Position numbers and translations under genes: made by a program. From Polaromonas sp. (GTDB lineage Bacteria; Pseudomonadota; Gammaproteobacteria; Burkholderiales; Burkholderiaceae_C), in the NCBI GenBank assembly GCA_030654695.1, contig JAURWY010000017.1, positions 62,001-126,000 of the forward strand: a stretch of DNA of 64,000 nucleotides, read 5' to 3'. Each line of letters starts with the position of its first letter. Within the stretch, counting starts at the first letter, position 1. Shown here piece by piece: positions 9,000 through 17,388 of the stretch. A model generated the notes under the pieces. It ran no database searches and had not been told where the DNA came from. It saw only the letters and a list, made by a program, of their open reading frames with translations.

Positions 9000-10369
9000 G
9001 TCAACTTCAAGCCAGCGCCACAGCCACCCTCGCCGCCTTTGCCGCGAACCTGACCACCGCCGACATTCCTGACGCTGTGTTGCGCAAAACTGAAGACTTG
9101 TTTGTCGACTGGTTTGGCTCGGCCATCGGCGGCCACAACGCGCGGCCGGTCGACAGCCTGACGCGCTTTGCGTTGAGCATGGGGCCAGACCAAGGGCCGA
9201 GCGAAGTGCTCATCACGCGCAGCGGCAGCAGCCCTTACTTGGCCGCCATGGCGAACGCCAGCGCATCGCATGTGGCGGAGCAAGACGACGTGCACAACGG
9301 CTCGGTATTTCACCCGGCCACGGTGGTTTTCCCGCCGGCGTTGGCAGTGGCGCAGGCCATCGGTGCCAGCGGTGCGCAACTCATCACGGCGGCAGTGGCG
9401 GGTTATGAAGTCGGCATTCGGGTGGGTGAATTTCTGGGTCGCTCGCACTACAAAGTGTTCCACACCACGGGCACGGCGGGCACGCTGGCGGCAGCAGCAG
9501 CGGTCGGTCATTTGCTGGGTTTGAACCCTGCTCAAATGCAACACGCTTTTGGATCGGCCGGCACGCAGTCGGCTGGCTTGTGGGAGTTCTTGCGCACCGC
9601 CGCAGACTCCAAACAACTGCACACCGCCCACGCCGCTGGCGCTGGTTTGATGGCGGCTTACTTGGCCAAAGATGGTTTCACCGGCGCGGCCCAAATTTTG
9701 GAAGGCCCGCAAGGCATGGCTGCAGGTATGTCGAGCGACGCAGACGTGCGCAAGCTCACTGACCAACTCGGCAGCCGCTGGGCCACCGCCGAAACCTCGT
9801 TCAAATACCACGCCTCATGCCGCCACACGCACCCAGCCGCTGACGCGCTACTGCAAGTCATGCAAACGCACCAACTGCAAGCGCAAGACTTGGCCCGCGT
9901 GGTCACGCATGTGCACCAAGGCGCGATCGATGTCCTAGGTCCGGTAACCCACCCGAGCACCGTGCACCAAAGCAAATTCAGCATGGGTACCGTGCTGGGT
10001 TTGGCAGCACGTTTTGGCCATGCCGGCTTGATCGAGTTTGACAAGCACTTCAGCGACAGCCTGACAGTCGCCTTGCGCGACAAAGTCGAGATGCAGCTGG
10101 ACGCCGAAGTCGACACCGCTTATCCGCAGCGCTGGATCGGCAAAGTCACCGTGCACACCACCGATGGCCGCGTGCTGCAAGGCCGTGTGGACGAGCCCAA
10201 GGGCGACCCGGGCAACACGCTCAGCCGCGACGAGATCACCGCCAAAGCACTGCGTCTGGCGGCCCACAGCGGCGGTGCCAGCGCCGGCGAAATGGAGACG
10301 TCTATCGCCCAGCTTTGGCAAGTCATGCAGTGGCCGCGCGTCGGCCGCTTGCTGCAGGTGGCACCATGA
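8996..10369 (+). CDS. MmgE/PrpD family protein (dicarboxylate/tricarboxylate dehydratase or decarboxylase type)
   Basis: 457 residues spanning the whole MmgE/PrpD fold: an all-helical N-terminal domain (TEDLFVDWFGSAIGGHNARP, HPATVVFPPALAVAQAIGASG) and a C-terminal domain with KYHASCRHTHPAADALL and HPSTVHQSKFSMGTVLGLAARFG. The family includes 2-methylcitrate dehydratase (PrpD) and cis-aconitate decarboxylase, which makes itaconate. There are no prpB or prpC genes here, and the neighbours are C5-CoA enzymes, so an itaconate- or mesaconate-forming or -isomerising role is possible but unproven. It overlaps the genes on both sides by four bases. Confidence 0.8.
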   Translation: MSQLQASATATLAAFAANLTTADIPDAVLRKTEDLFVDWFGSAIGGHNARPVDSLTRFALSMGPDQGPSEVLITRSGSSPYLAAMANASASHVAEQDDVHNGSVFHPATVVFPPALAVAQAIGASGAQLITAAVAGYEVGIRVGEFLGRSHYKVFHTTGTAGTLAAAAAVGHLLGLNPAQMQHAFGSAGTQSAGLWEFLRTAADSKQLHTAHAAGAGLMAAYLAKDGFTGAAQILEGPQGMAAGMSSDADVRKLTDQLGSRWATAETSFKYHASCRHTHPAADALLQVMQTHQLQAQDLARVVTHVHQGAIDVLGPVTHPSTVHQSKFSMGTVLGLAARFGHAGLIEFDKHFSDSLTVALRDKVEMQLDAEVDTAYPQRWIGKVTVHTTDGRVLQGRVDEPKGDPGNTLSRDEITAKALRLAAHSGGASAGEMETSIAQLWQVMQWPRVGRLLQVAP

Positions 10370-11214
10370 GTTCGTCGCTGCTGACAGAGGCCCGCTCGTT
10401 TTTATTTGTGCCGGGGAATCGGCCGGAACGCTTTGACAAAGCCTTGGCCAGCCCAGCCCACATGGTGATTGTTGATCTTGAAGACGCCGTGCCCGCAGCC
10501 GACAAAGCCGCCGCCCGCCTTGCACTGGCTGCGGCTTGGCAGCAATGGCCAACGGCCCAGCGTGCGCGCATTGTGGTGCGCATCAATGCAGCTCAAACTG
10601 ACAGCCATCAGGATGACTTGGCATGGTTACCTCAACTGCCCGGCCTACCGGCAGTGATGGTGCCGAAAGCAGAGAAACCCAGCGATCTGACGGACGTCCA
10701 ACATGCGCTTGGTGAGGCAGCGACAGCCTTGATCCCGATCATCGAATCAGCCGAAGGTCTGGCCAATGTCGACGCGCTGGCCCGCAGCCCGCGCGTGCTG
10801 CGGCTGGCTTTTGGCAACCTCGATTTTCAAGCGGATTTGGGCATGGCCTGCGGCGCTGATGAAGCCGAACTGGCGCCGGTTCGCGTTGCCATCGTTGTCG
10901 CTTCGCGTCGGGCTGGTTTGGCGGCACCGATGGACGGCGTGACCACCGACACCCAAGACATGGGCCGTGTACAAACCGATGCCGCCCGTAGCCTGCGCTT
11001 TGGTTTTGGCGCCAAGCTGTGCATTCATCCTTTGCAAGTGGCGGCCGTGCATGCTGCCTTTGCACCCACTGCCGCCCAAATAGATTGGGCGCAGCGCGTG
11101 TTGCAAGCCGAAGCTGAGGCCGGCGGCGGCGCCTTCACGGTGGACGGCCGGATGGTTGACCCGCCGGTGCTCAAGCTGGCCCGGCAACGCCTTGCGATGG
11201 CCCGAATTGACTAG
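10366..11214 (+). CDS. HpcH/HpaI (CitE-like) CoA-ester lyase, candidate citramalyl-CoA lyase
   Basis: 282 residues starting MSSSLLTEARSFLFVPGNRPERF, typical of CitE/malyl-CoA lyase proteins. Conserved blocks include VIVDLEDAVPAADK (Mg-binding acidic residues), PLIPIIESAEGL-type IPIIESAEGLANVDAL, and FGNLDFQADLGM. The start ATG overlaps the MmgE/PrpD stop by four bases and excludes an upstream in-frame ATG inside that gene. It is the last gene of the operon. The combination with a Meh-type hydratase suggests cleavage of a citramalyl-CoA to pyruvate and acetyl-CoA; malyl-CoA is an alternative substrate. Confidence 0.82.
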   Translation: MSSSLLTEARSFLFVPGNRPERFDKALASPAHMVIVDLEDAVPAADKAAARLALAAAWQQWPTAQRARIVVRINAAQTDSHQDDLAWLPQLPGLPAVMVPKAEKPSDLTDVQHALGEAATALIPIIESAEGLANVDALARSPRVLRLAFGNLDFQADLGMACGADEAELAPVRVAIVVASRRAGLAAPMDGVTTDTQDMGRVQTDAARSLRFGFGAKLCIHPLQVAAVHAAFAPTAAQIDWAQRVLQAEAEAGGGAFTVDGRMVDPPVLKLARQRLAMARID

Positions 11215-11296
11215 GGGATTTACAGACACTCCGTCAGGGGCTCATAATCCGCCCCAAATTCATTATTATTTAATGACAAACACCCTAAACGCCGCC

Positions 11297-11762
11297 ATGA
11301 AAAAACAATTGAAATCAGTCTTGATCGCAGGCTTATCTCAAAGCCAGCAAAGAAAAAGTATCGATGGCCAACGCTGGTCTGGGTGCGGTTTTCCATTTGT
11401 GCGGCCTGCTCTTCATGACGGCTTTGGACACCACGCTCAACACCATTCCTTATAAGGGCACCGGCCCGGCCATGAACGACTTGCTCGGCGGTCAGGTTGA
11501 CCTGCTGTGTGACCAGACCTCCCAAACAGTTCCGCTGAACAAGGAAAACCGAGTCAAAGTCTGGCATGGTGTGTGTGCCCCTAAAGGCACACCGGCACCT
11601 GTCATTGACAAGGTCAACACAGCGCTGCGCGTGGCGCTACAAGACCCGATAATCAAACATCGTTTCAAAGAGCTGAGCCTGGAGGTCCCGCCTCTGGACA
11701 AGGTCACATCAGCTGGTTTGAAGACCCACCTCGAGGCTGAAATTCTCAAATGGGGCCAGTGA
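11297..11762 (+). pseudogene. Degenerate Bug/TctC-family periplasmic substrate-binding protein
   Basis: A start ATG with a signal-peptide-like beginning (MKKQLKSVLIAGL) goes directly, in another frame, into sequence from the middle of a Bug receptor: KEKVSMANAGLGAVFHLCGLLFM, then YKGTGPAMNDLLGGQVDLLCDQT. After RVKV a further piece is missing before WHGVCAPKGTPAPVIDKVNTALR and the normal C-terminus. Intact TctC-like receptors are about 320 residues, so roughly half is deleted in two places with a frameshift. It lies about 80 nt beyond the CoA-ester operon and may once have supplied its acid substrate; no TctA/TctB gene is present. It is not expected to be functional. Confidence 0.85.
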
Positions 11763-11815
11763 TTCGCACGGCCGGCATTTACGCCGACTAAACTGTTCAA
11801 CTCTGAACCTAAAAG

Positions 11816-11838
11816 AGCCGCTTGACGCGGCTATTTTT
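11816..11838 (+). terminator. Intrinsic terminator
   Basis: Perfect 6-bp stem (AGCCGC/GCGGCT) with a 5-nt loop followed by ATTTTTG on the plus strand. It lies after the decayed TctC gene and before the next plus-strand gene, so it would end transcription from the CoA-ester operon or the relic. Confidence 0.7.
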
Positions 11839-11859
11839 GTTGCCCTTGACCACTTTCTC

Positions 11860-12375
11860 ATGAAAAAACACGTCGCTCTCACGCTGCTGGTGTTGACCAC
11901 TTTGGGTGTGCTGAATGCGCATGTCGATATCGAACGCCAAGACGGCGTTTATTTCTTGGGTTATCAAGGCAAAAAACACGATGTCTTGGGCGCGTTTTTG
12001 AACCAAACCAATGCCATTCTGCGGCAGTGCGGTTCAGTGCACGTCCTCGACGCTAACAGTCAGCAGGCTGGCGATGCCCTCAGTGCCATTCAAAACTTCA
12101 GCCCACCTGACTCTAGAAATGCCCGTCTGCTGGGCTTGCAACAGCAAGGCTCCTGGCTGCTGGCCGAGCTTGAGTTCTCAACCCTCAATCCAGCCGTGGT
12201 GCTGCTGACAAGCACCCCACAGGGTGCCCGAATTGTTGAAGGCGCGATCTGGAGCGGCACCACCGCCCCATGGCAATCTGCCAACCTGATCCGCCGCTAC
12301 ATTCAAGGCCGAGCGCCGCAAGCACCTCCTGAGTTGATGGACTGCTTTGACCCGGCCAGTGCGTTGTTCAATTAA
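11860..12375 (+). CDS. Hypothetical secreted protein
   Basis: 171 residues starting with a signal peptide (KKHVALTLLVLTTLGVLNA). No family is recognised. Two cysteines (in LRQCGSV and LMDCFDP) could form one disulfide after export. The remaining sequence is mixed alpha/beta with VVLLTSTPQGARIVEGAIWSG in the second half. It stands alone between an intrinsic terminator and a convergent PcaC-like gene. Coding status rests on the clear signal peptide and uninterrupted frame. Confidence 0.6.
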   Translation: MKKHVALTLLVLTTLGVLNAHVDIERQDGVYFLGYQGKKHDVLGAFLNQTNAILRQCGSVHVLDANSQQAGDALSAIQNFSPPDSRNARLLGLQQQGSWLLAELEFSTLNPAVVLLTSTPQGARIVEGAIWSGTTAPWQSANLIRRYIQGRAPQAPPELMDCFDPASALFN

Positions 12376-12437
12376 AAAACGGTTCAGTCTGCCCGTGCGA
12401 CATGCCCCGGCGCCATCCGCTAGGGAGCAGTGTGCCG

Positions 12438-12815
12438 TCATATCCCCATTTCCTTGAACACTTCCTTGGCGTTGCGAAAGCTGTCAATGGCAGCCGGTAC
12501 GCCGCAATAAACGGCGGCCTGCAAAAAGACCTCTTGGATATCGCCCTTGCTTAAGCCGTTGTTGATGGCACCGCGCACGTGGAGCTTGATCTCGTGCGGA
12601 CGGTTCAATGCGGTGAGCATGGCTAAGTTCAGCATGCTGCGGGTGCGCCGGTCTAATCCCGGCCGATTCCAAATCTCGTTCCAGCAGTACTCGGTGACCA
12701 GCTCTTGCATCGGCCGATTGAAATCGTCGGCGTTTTTCAAGGAGCTGTCGACGTAGTCGGCCCCCAGAACTTCACGACGTGTTGACAGGCCTTTTTCGAA
12801 TGCTTCTTTGTTCAT
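12438..12815 (-). CDS. Carboxymuconolactone decarboxylase (PcaC/AhpD-like) family protein
   Basis: 125 residues covering the whole CMD domain: WNEIWNRPGLDRRTRSMLNLAMLTALNRPHEIKLHVRGAINNGLS and VFLQAAVYCGVPAAIDSF. That is the 4-carboxymuconolactone decarboxylase pattern (ring-cleavage branch of protocatechuate degradation) with the EIKLHVRGA and YCGVPAA blocks. No other pca genes are near, so a role in another lactone or acid pathway is possible. Its start overlaps the stop of a truncated FCD-domain regulator by four bases, suggesting the two were once a regulator–enzyme pair. Confidence 0.85.
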   Translation of the reverse strand: MNKEAFEKGLSTRREVLGADYVDSSLKNADDFNRPMQELVTEYCWNEIWNRPGLDRRTRSMLNLAMLTALNRPHEIKLHVRGAINNGLSKGDIQEVFLQAAVYCGVPAAIDSFRNAKEVFKEMGI

Positions 12816-13147
12816 GCTATTTTTCTCTTGGTGGGTGAGGCTTGCTTCAAGTCCTCGATTTGCTTTTCGAATATGGCCAGGGCGGCCACTTCGGCATTCT
12901 TAACATAGTTTTCAGAGACTTCCCGCGCGCCTTCTGCGTCACGGCTTTGAATGCAGGTCAGCAACGTCGATATTTCGTCGATGCTGCGTGGCAGTCGGTC
13001 TGTGCGTATCAAAGAAGCGCAGCGTAACAGGCTGACACGGGACATCAAACCGCCCAGAATTTCCTGGACCCATGAATTGCCCGCACCTGCGAACAAAACA
13101 CCGTAAAAATCAGCTTTTGGGCCGAACTGAATCGGGAGATACTGGCC
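12812..13147 (-). pseudogene. Truncated GntR-family regulator (C-terminal FCD domain only)
   Basis: The reading frame gives the second half of an FCD ligand-binding domain: [34 protein letters not shown], then DEISTLLTCIQSRDAEGAREVSENYVKNAE. The frame is closed by a TGA just upstream (about 13150), and no winged-helix DNA-binding domain is found before the hpaI gene begins on the other strand. A full protein would be about 220-240 residues, so the N-terminal half is gone. Translation could only start at a TTG near 13096. It abuts the PcaC-like gene with a 4-nt overlap. Most likely a remnant from deletion, perhaps at the time the aldolase gene arrived. Confidence 0.75.
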
Positions 13148-13173
13148 TCATCCCCGCACCAAGGAAAATGCTC

Positions 13174-13980
13174 ATGACCGCTGGAAATAGCTTCAAAACC
13201 GCCTTAGCCAACAAGCAACCGCAGATCGGTCTGTGGCTGTCGATGGCCGAACCCTATCTGGCGGAAGTCAGTGCCACCGCTGGCTTCGACTGGTTGTTGA
13301 TTGATGGTGAACATGCACCCAACGACGTGCGCAGCACGCTCAGCGCTCTGCAGGCTATCGCACCCTACAGCTCGCAACCGGTGGTGCGCGCTGTCTCTGG
13401 CGATGTGCACCTGATCAAACAATTGCTCGACATCGGGGCTCAAAACCTGTTGATTCCGATGGTCGACACGGCTGAGCAGGCGCGCCAACTGGTGTTGGCC
13501 ACGCAGTACCCGCCGCTGGGCATCCGCGGCGTGGGCAGCATGGTGGCGCGTTCATCGCGTTGGGCCGCACGCACCGACTACCTCGACGTTGCAGACGGCG
13601 AGATTTGCCTGCTGGTGCAGGCTGAAACTGTGGTGGCGTTGGAGAACCTAGAAGCCATTTGCGCCGTCGACGGCATAGACGGCGTCTTCATCGGGCCCGC
13701 GGATCTGGCAGCGTCGATGGGTTACCGTGGACAGCCGTTCCACCCAGAAGTGCAGGCCGCCATTGAGGGCGCTATCACAACTATCGTGGCATCCGGCAAG
13801 GCGGCCGGCACGCTGATGTCTGACCCGCAGGTGGCACGGCGTTACCTCGCGCTGGGCGCCACCTTTGTCGCGACTGGTGTGGATGTCCTGGTCTTCGCCA
13901 ACGCAGCGCGCCAGCTGGCGGCTGACTTTATCGGTGCCCCACAGGGAGCGACCGCAGCCAAGACGCCTTCAGCCTACTAA
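13174..13980 (+). CDS. hpaI: 4-hydroxy-2-oxoheptanedioate aldolase (HpaI type)
   Basis: About 268 residues that match the HpaI/HpcH class II pyruvate aldolase throughout: [92 protein letters not shown]. The metal-binding Glu and Asp (in QAE and PAD) and the basic residues of the family are present. HpaI cleaves 4-hydroxy-2-oxoheptanedioate to pyruvate and succinic semialdehyde in homoprotocatechuate degradation. ATG 13174 is chosen because AAGGAAA lies at a suitable distance; ATG 13168 is too close. No other hpa genes are adjacent. Confidence 0.85.
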   Translation: MTAGNSFKTALANKQPQIGLWLSMAEPYLAEVSATAGFDWLLIDGEHAPNDVRSTLSALQAIAPYSSQPVVRAVSGDVHLIKQLLDIGAQNLLIPMVDTAEQARQLVLATQYPPLGIRGVGSMVARSSRWAARTDYLDVADGEICLLVQAETVVALENLEAICAVDGIDGVFIGPADLAASMGYRGQPFHPEVQAAIEGAITTIVASGKAAGTLMSDPQVARRYLALGATFVATGVDVLVFANAARQLAADFIGAPQGATAAKTPSAY

Positions 13981-13991
13981 TGCGACAGTCT

Positions 13992-14366
13992 TCAGAGTTT
14001 GCGAATTCGCTTCACGTCAATGGTGAGTGAGTTCCAGTCTTTGTCGACCTCGCCAAAAATCTCAACTCGGTCTGTGGCGGAAATGGTTTGACCCGCCCAA
14101 CGTCGATTGTCAATCTCAACTTCAATGGTGCCGCTGGCATCCTTGAAGATGTAGTTTTCACCACCGATGTGGCTTTGAATCGTGCCTTGCAAGGTGACTT
14201 TGGCGTCATCTTTCAAGGTTTTCGTGTGCTCGACAGTGACCACATTCGACGGGCCGGTGAAACCGCCTGGACCGGTGCTCGCACCGCCTGCATAGCCGCC
14301 CGCAGTTTGTGCAAAGGCAGCGCCGGCGAGTAAAACGCCCGCAAAAAAAGTGGCGATGATTTTCAT
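13992..14366 (-). CDS. YgiW/YdeI-type periplasmic OB-fold (BOF) stress protein
   Basis: 124 residues with a clear signal peptide (MKIIATFFAGVLLAGAAFAQ) and the bacterial OB-fold of the YgiW family: VEHTKTLKDDAKVTLQGTI, GGENYIFKDASGTIEVEIDNRRWAGQTI, DRVEIFGEVDKDWNSLTIDVKRI. Family members are periplasmic stress-tolerance proteins (for example to peroxide, cadmium or cationic peptides) that bind small ligands. It ends 12 nt from the convergent hpaI gene. Confidence 0.88.
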   Translation of the reverse strand: MKIIATFFAGVLLAGAAFAQTAGGYAGGASTGPGGFTGPSNVVTVEHTKTLKDDAKVTLQGTIQSHIGGENYIFKDASGTIEVEIDNRRWAGQTISATDRVEIFGEVDKDWNSLTIDVKRIRKL

Positions 14367-14521
14367 AAAGTGATCCCTAGACTGTCCATAAAAAAACGGC
14401 CTTTTTCAAGACCGCGAATAGCCAGAACAGTAACACTAAATAGCTTATGTCATCAGCTCATCAGCAAGGGCTTCAAAAAATATGTCAAACTGCGCCAGCT
14501 TTACTGCTGGGAGACCTTATT

Positions 14522-15184
14522 TTGTCAATCCGTGCACATCACTTGTTGCCCCTGCTTCTTGGTTTTTTATGGATCGGTTCGGCCATGGCGATTGAAGAAC
14601 CCAAATACAAAGTTTTATCCAGCGACGACTCCATTGAAGTTCGACACTATGCGCCATTGCTGATGGCCGAAGTAGTCGTTGATGGCGATATGGACGAAGC
14701 ATCCAACAAAGGTTTTCGACTCATTGCCGACTATATTTTTGGCAACAACCAAAACCCGGACAACACCGCCTCTGCAAAAATTGCGATGACAGCCCCGGTC
14801 ACTGTCGTCCCAGAATCATCCAAAATTTCGATGACTGCACCTGTCACGATAGAGCCTCAATCAGTTCAACCAGAAATGGCAAACACCAGCACATGGCGGG
14901 TGCACTTTGTCATGCCCAGCCAATACTCGCTGAGCACCATCCCCAAGCCCAAAAATAAGGCTGTGAGCTTGCGGGAGGTGCCTGAAAAATATTTCGTCGT
15001 GCTCAAATATTCAGGCTTCAACACTGCGTCGAAAGTACGGCGTTTGAACGATGAAGTGCTGGCTTGGAGCCATGCGAAAGGGCTGAAAACCCTTGGACCT
15101 CCGCAGCTCGCCAGATATGACCCGCCGTGGATACTGCCCATGTTTCGTCGCAACGAAATCATGGTGGAAATTTCAGCGCCATGA
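14522..15184 (+). CDS. SOUL-family heme-binding protein, exported
   Basis: About 220 residues. The SOUL/HBP domain is unmistakable: EPKYKVLSSDDSIEVRHYAPLLMAEV, FRLIADYIFGNN, KIAMTAPVTVVP repeated as KISMTAPVTIEP, WRVHFVMPSQYSLSTIPKP, VLKYSGF. TTG 14522 is preferred as the start: it has GGGAG eight nt upstream and gives a compact signal peptide (SIRAHHLLPLLLGFLWIGSAMA). An ATG at 14447 would add 25 residues in front. SOUL proteins bind heme or tetrapyrrole in eukaryotes; the role of periplasmic bacterial versions is unclear. Confidence 0.85.
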   Translation: MSIRAHHLLPLLLGFLWIGSAMAIEEPKYKVLSSDDSIEVRHYAPLLMAEVVVDGDMDEASNKGFRLIADYIFGNNQNPDNTASAKIAMTAPVTVVPESSKISMTAPVTIEPQSVQPEMANTSTWRVHFVMPSQYSLSTIPKPKNKAVSLREVPEKYFVVLKYSGFNTASKVRRLNDEVLAWSHAKGLKTLGPPQLARYDPPWILPMFRRNEIMVEISAP

Positions 15185-15217
15185 CGGACTCAAGATTTCT
15201 GGGGGAAAAACGCCCAA

Positions 15218-16603
15218 TCAAAGCTTGAAACTCTGCCCTGTTTCAGGCACATCCACCGTCCATTTTTTCTCCGTCCGTAGCAGTTGAGCGAAGTTGTTTG
15301 CAGCCGCCGCCTCACCATGGACCACGAACGTGCGTTTCGGCGGCTTCAAAAATCCACCCGCCCAAGCCAGCAAGGCTTGTTGATCTGCATGCGCCGAAAA
15401 TCCGCCCAGCGTGTGAATGGAAGCCCGCACTTTGACCTCTTCGCCAAAGATGCGCACGACCTTTTCCCCGTCTACCAAGCGTCTGCCCAGCGTGCCACCC
15501 GCTTGATAACCGGTGATCAGCACGCTGCATTCCGGACGCGCCAGGTTGTGTCGAAGATGGTGCTTGATGCGGCCAGCATCACACATGCCGCTGGCCGAAA
15601 TGATAATCACTCCTGAGCGTATCTGGTTCAGCGCCATCGACTCAGCAACGTCAGCCACAAAATGCAGCTTAGGTAAATTTTTCCCTCGCGCGTGCCACTC
15701 TGTGATGCGGTGCGCCTCTGCATCAAACAATTCGAAATGCTTTTGCGTGATCTTGGTCACAGCAGATGCCATAGGCGAATCAACATAAATATTGAGCCCC
15801 TTCAACCGTCCTTGCTCAGTGAGTTGGTGCAAGTGGTAAATCAGTTCTTGGGTGCGTCCAACCGCAAAGGCCGGAACAATCACATTGCCTTTGCGGCGGT
15901 ACAAGGTCTGCTCAATAATCTCGGCCAGCTCATCGAGCGTGGCGGGCATGTCTTTGTGATTACGGTCGCCGTAGGTGGACTCGATCAGCAAGACATCGGC
16001 ATCTTCGATGCGGCTCGGGTCTCGCAAAATCGGCCGCCCTGGCTGCCCAACATCGCCCGACGCTACCAACTTACAGCTCTGCTGACCCTCGGTGAGCCAA
16101 ATTTCAATCATGGCCGAACCCAAAATGTGCCCCGCATCGCGAAAGCAGCAAGCCACTGACGGATGCGGCGAAAAGCGCTCGTCATAGCCGACCGGTTGGA
16201 GTTGCTTCAAGCAGTCCTTGGCGTTCTGCAAGGTGTAGATCGGCGGCAACGCATGGGGCCGTTTGCGACGCAGTGAACGCTCGGCTTCTGACTCTTGAAT
16301 ATGCCCACTGTCCGGCAACATCACGCCCAATAAATCGATAGTGGCGCGGGTGCTGTAAATGGGTCCGGTGAATCCCTGAAGTGCCAATTTGGGCAACAAA
16401 CCGCTGTGGTCAATATGGGCATGTGTTAGCAGCACAAAGTCAATTGTGCGAGGATCGAACGCAAACGGTTGATGATTGCGAGCAGCTTCCTCACGCCCCC
16501 CTTGCAGCATGCCGCAATCTATCAAGAATCGGCAGTCGTCTAGTTCGACGAGGTAACAAGAACCGGTCACTTCACGTGCCGCCCCTAAAAAAGTGAGTTG
16601 CAT
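15218..16603 (-). CDS. Beta-CASP metallo-beta-lactamase-fold hydrolase (RNA-processing type)
   Basis: 461 residues: an MBL domain with LTHAHIDHSGLLPKL (HxHxDH zinc motif), AGHILGSAMIEIW, GDVGQPGRPILRDPS and ESTYGDRNH, then the beta-CASP domain with FAVGRTQELIYHL and YVDSPMA. The C-terminal RMMBL part has ISASGMCDAGRIKHHLRHNL, HTLGGFSAHADQQALLAW and FVVHGE. Proteins of this arrangement are related to CPSF-73/Ysh1 and RNase J and act as RNA endo- or exonucleases; many proteobacterial copies have no assigned target. Its stop converges on the SOUL gene. Confidence 0.88.
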   Translation of the reverse strand: MQLTFLGAAREVTGSCYLVELDDCRFLIDCGMLQGGREEAARNHQPFAFDPRTIDFVLLTHAHIDHSGLLPKLALQGFTGPIYSTRATIDLLGVMLPDSGHIQESEAERSLRRKRPHALPPIYTLQNAKDCLKQLQPVGYDERFSPHPSVACCFRDAGHILGSAMIEIWLTEGQQSCKLVASGDVGQPGRPILRDPSRIEDADVLLIESTYGDRNHKDMPATLDELAEIIEQTLYRRKGNVIVPAFAVGRTQELIYHLHQLTEQGRLKGLNIYVDSPMASAVTKITQKHFELFDAEAHRITEWHARGKNLPKLHFVADVAESMALNQIRSGVIIISASGMCDAGRIKHHLRHNLARPECSVLITGYQAGGTLGRRLVDGEKVVRIFGEEVKVRASIHTLGGFSAHADQQALLAWAGGFLKPPKRTFVVHGEAAAANNFAQLLRTEKKWTVDVPETGQSFKL

Positions 16604-16720
16604 GGTTGGCCTAGTGTTGAGCCGTCATCGTAGGCTTGGATGCGTGGTGGAGGTTGATGCAGATCAAACGGCTTGACTCTTTAATCTGCTCAATCTATTT
16701 TTTTATTTGAGGAATTGACA

Positions 16721-17383
16721 GTGAAACTTAACGTCGACTGGACCGAACGCTGTGTGGTGGACAGCGCGCAACTGCCTTGGCTGCCCTCACCGTCGGCACA
16801 AGTGCACCGCAAACTGTTGGAGCGAGACGGCGGTGAAGTTGCCCGCGCCACCTCCATCGTGCGCTATGCGCCCGGTGCCCGATTCAATGCGCATCAGCAT
16901 GCATTGGGCGAAGAAATCTTGGTGCTGGAAGGCATCTTTAGCGACGAAACTGGCGACTACGGACCCGGCACTTACATCAAAAATCCACCGGGTTCCAGCC
17001 ACTCGCCGTTCTCTGAACTGGGCTGCACCCTCTTCGTGAAATTGCGCTACATGGACCCCTTGGACCTTGAGCCTGTGCGGGTCGATACCCGGCAAGCAAC
17101 TTGGTATCCCGGCATGGTGAACGGTTTATCGGTGCTGCCCTTGTCGGCATTTGAAACGCAGCACACCGCGCTGGTCCGCTGGGCACCCGGTACTTTTTTC
17201 AACCCGCACCGGCACCACGGCGGTGAAGAGATATTTGTCGTCGAGGGTGTCTTTTCTGACGAGCATGGTAGTTACCCGAAAGGCAGTTGGCTGCGAAGTC
17301 CACACCTCAGTCAACACCAGCCCTTCAGCCGTGAAGGCTGTCTGATTCTGGTCAAGACGGGGCACCTTTTACAACCGAACTGA
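16721..17383 (+). CDS. ChrR-like double cupin protein
   Basis: 220 residues containing two tandem cupin domains with metal-binding motifs HQHALGEEILVLEG (about residue 60) and HRHHGGEEIFVVEG (about residue 165). These match the ChrR cupin of anti-sigma factors, but the N-terminal zinc-binding anti-sigma domain is absent and no ECF sigma factor gene is adjacent. The closest known class is stand-alone ChrR/cupin_7 proteins with possible metal-dependent sensing or dioxygenase activity. The GTG start at 16721 has GAGGA seven nt upstream. Confidence 0.8.
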   Translation: MKLNVDWTERCVVDSAQLPWLPSPSAQVHRKLLERDGGEVARATSIVRYAPGARFNAHQHALGEEILVLEGIFSDETGDYGPGTYIKNPPGSSHSPFSELGCTLFVKLRYMDPLDLEPVRVDTRQATWYPGMVNGLSVLPLSAFETQHTALVRWAPGTFFNPHRHHGGEEIFVVEGVFSDEHGSYPKGSWLRSPHLSQHQPFSREGCLILVKTGHLLQPN

Positions 17384-17388
17384 CAGCC

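Noticed and set aside
8996..10369. Calling the MmgE/PrpD gene prpD of the methylcitrate cycle
   Set aside because: prpB, prpC and acnD are absent and the neighbours are C5-CoA enzymes, so specificity is left open.
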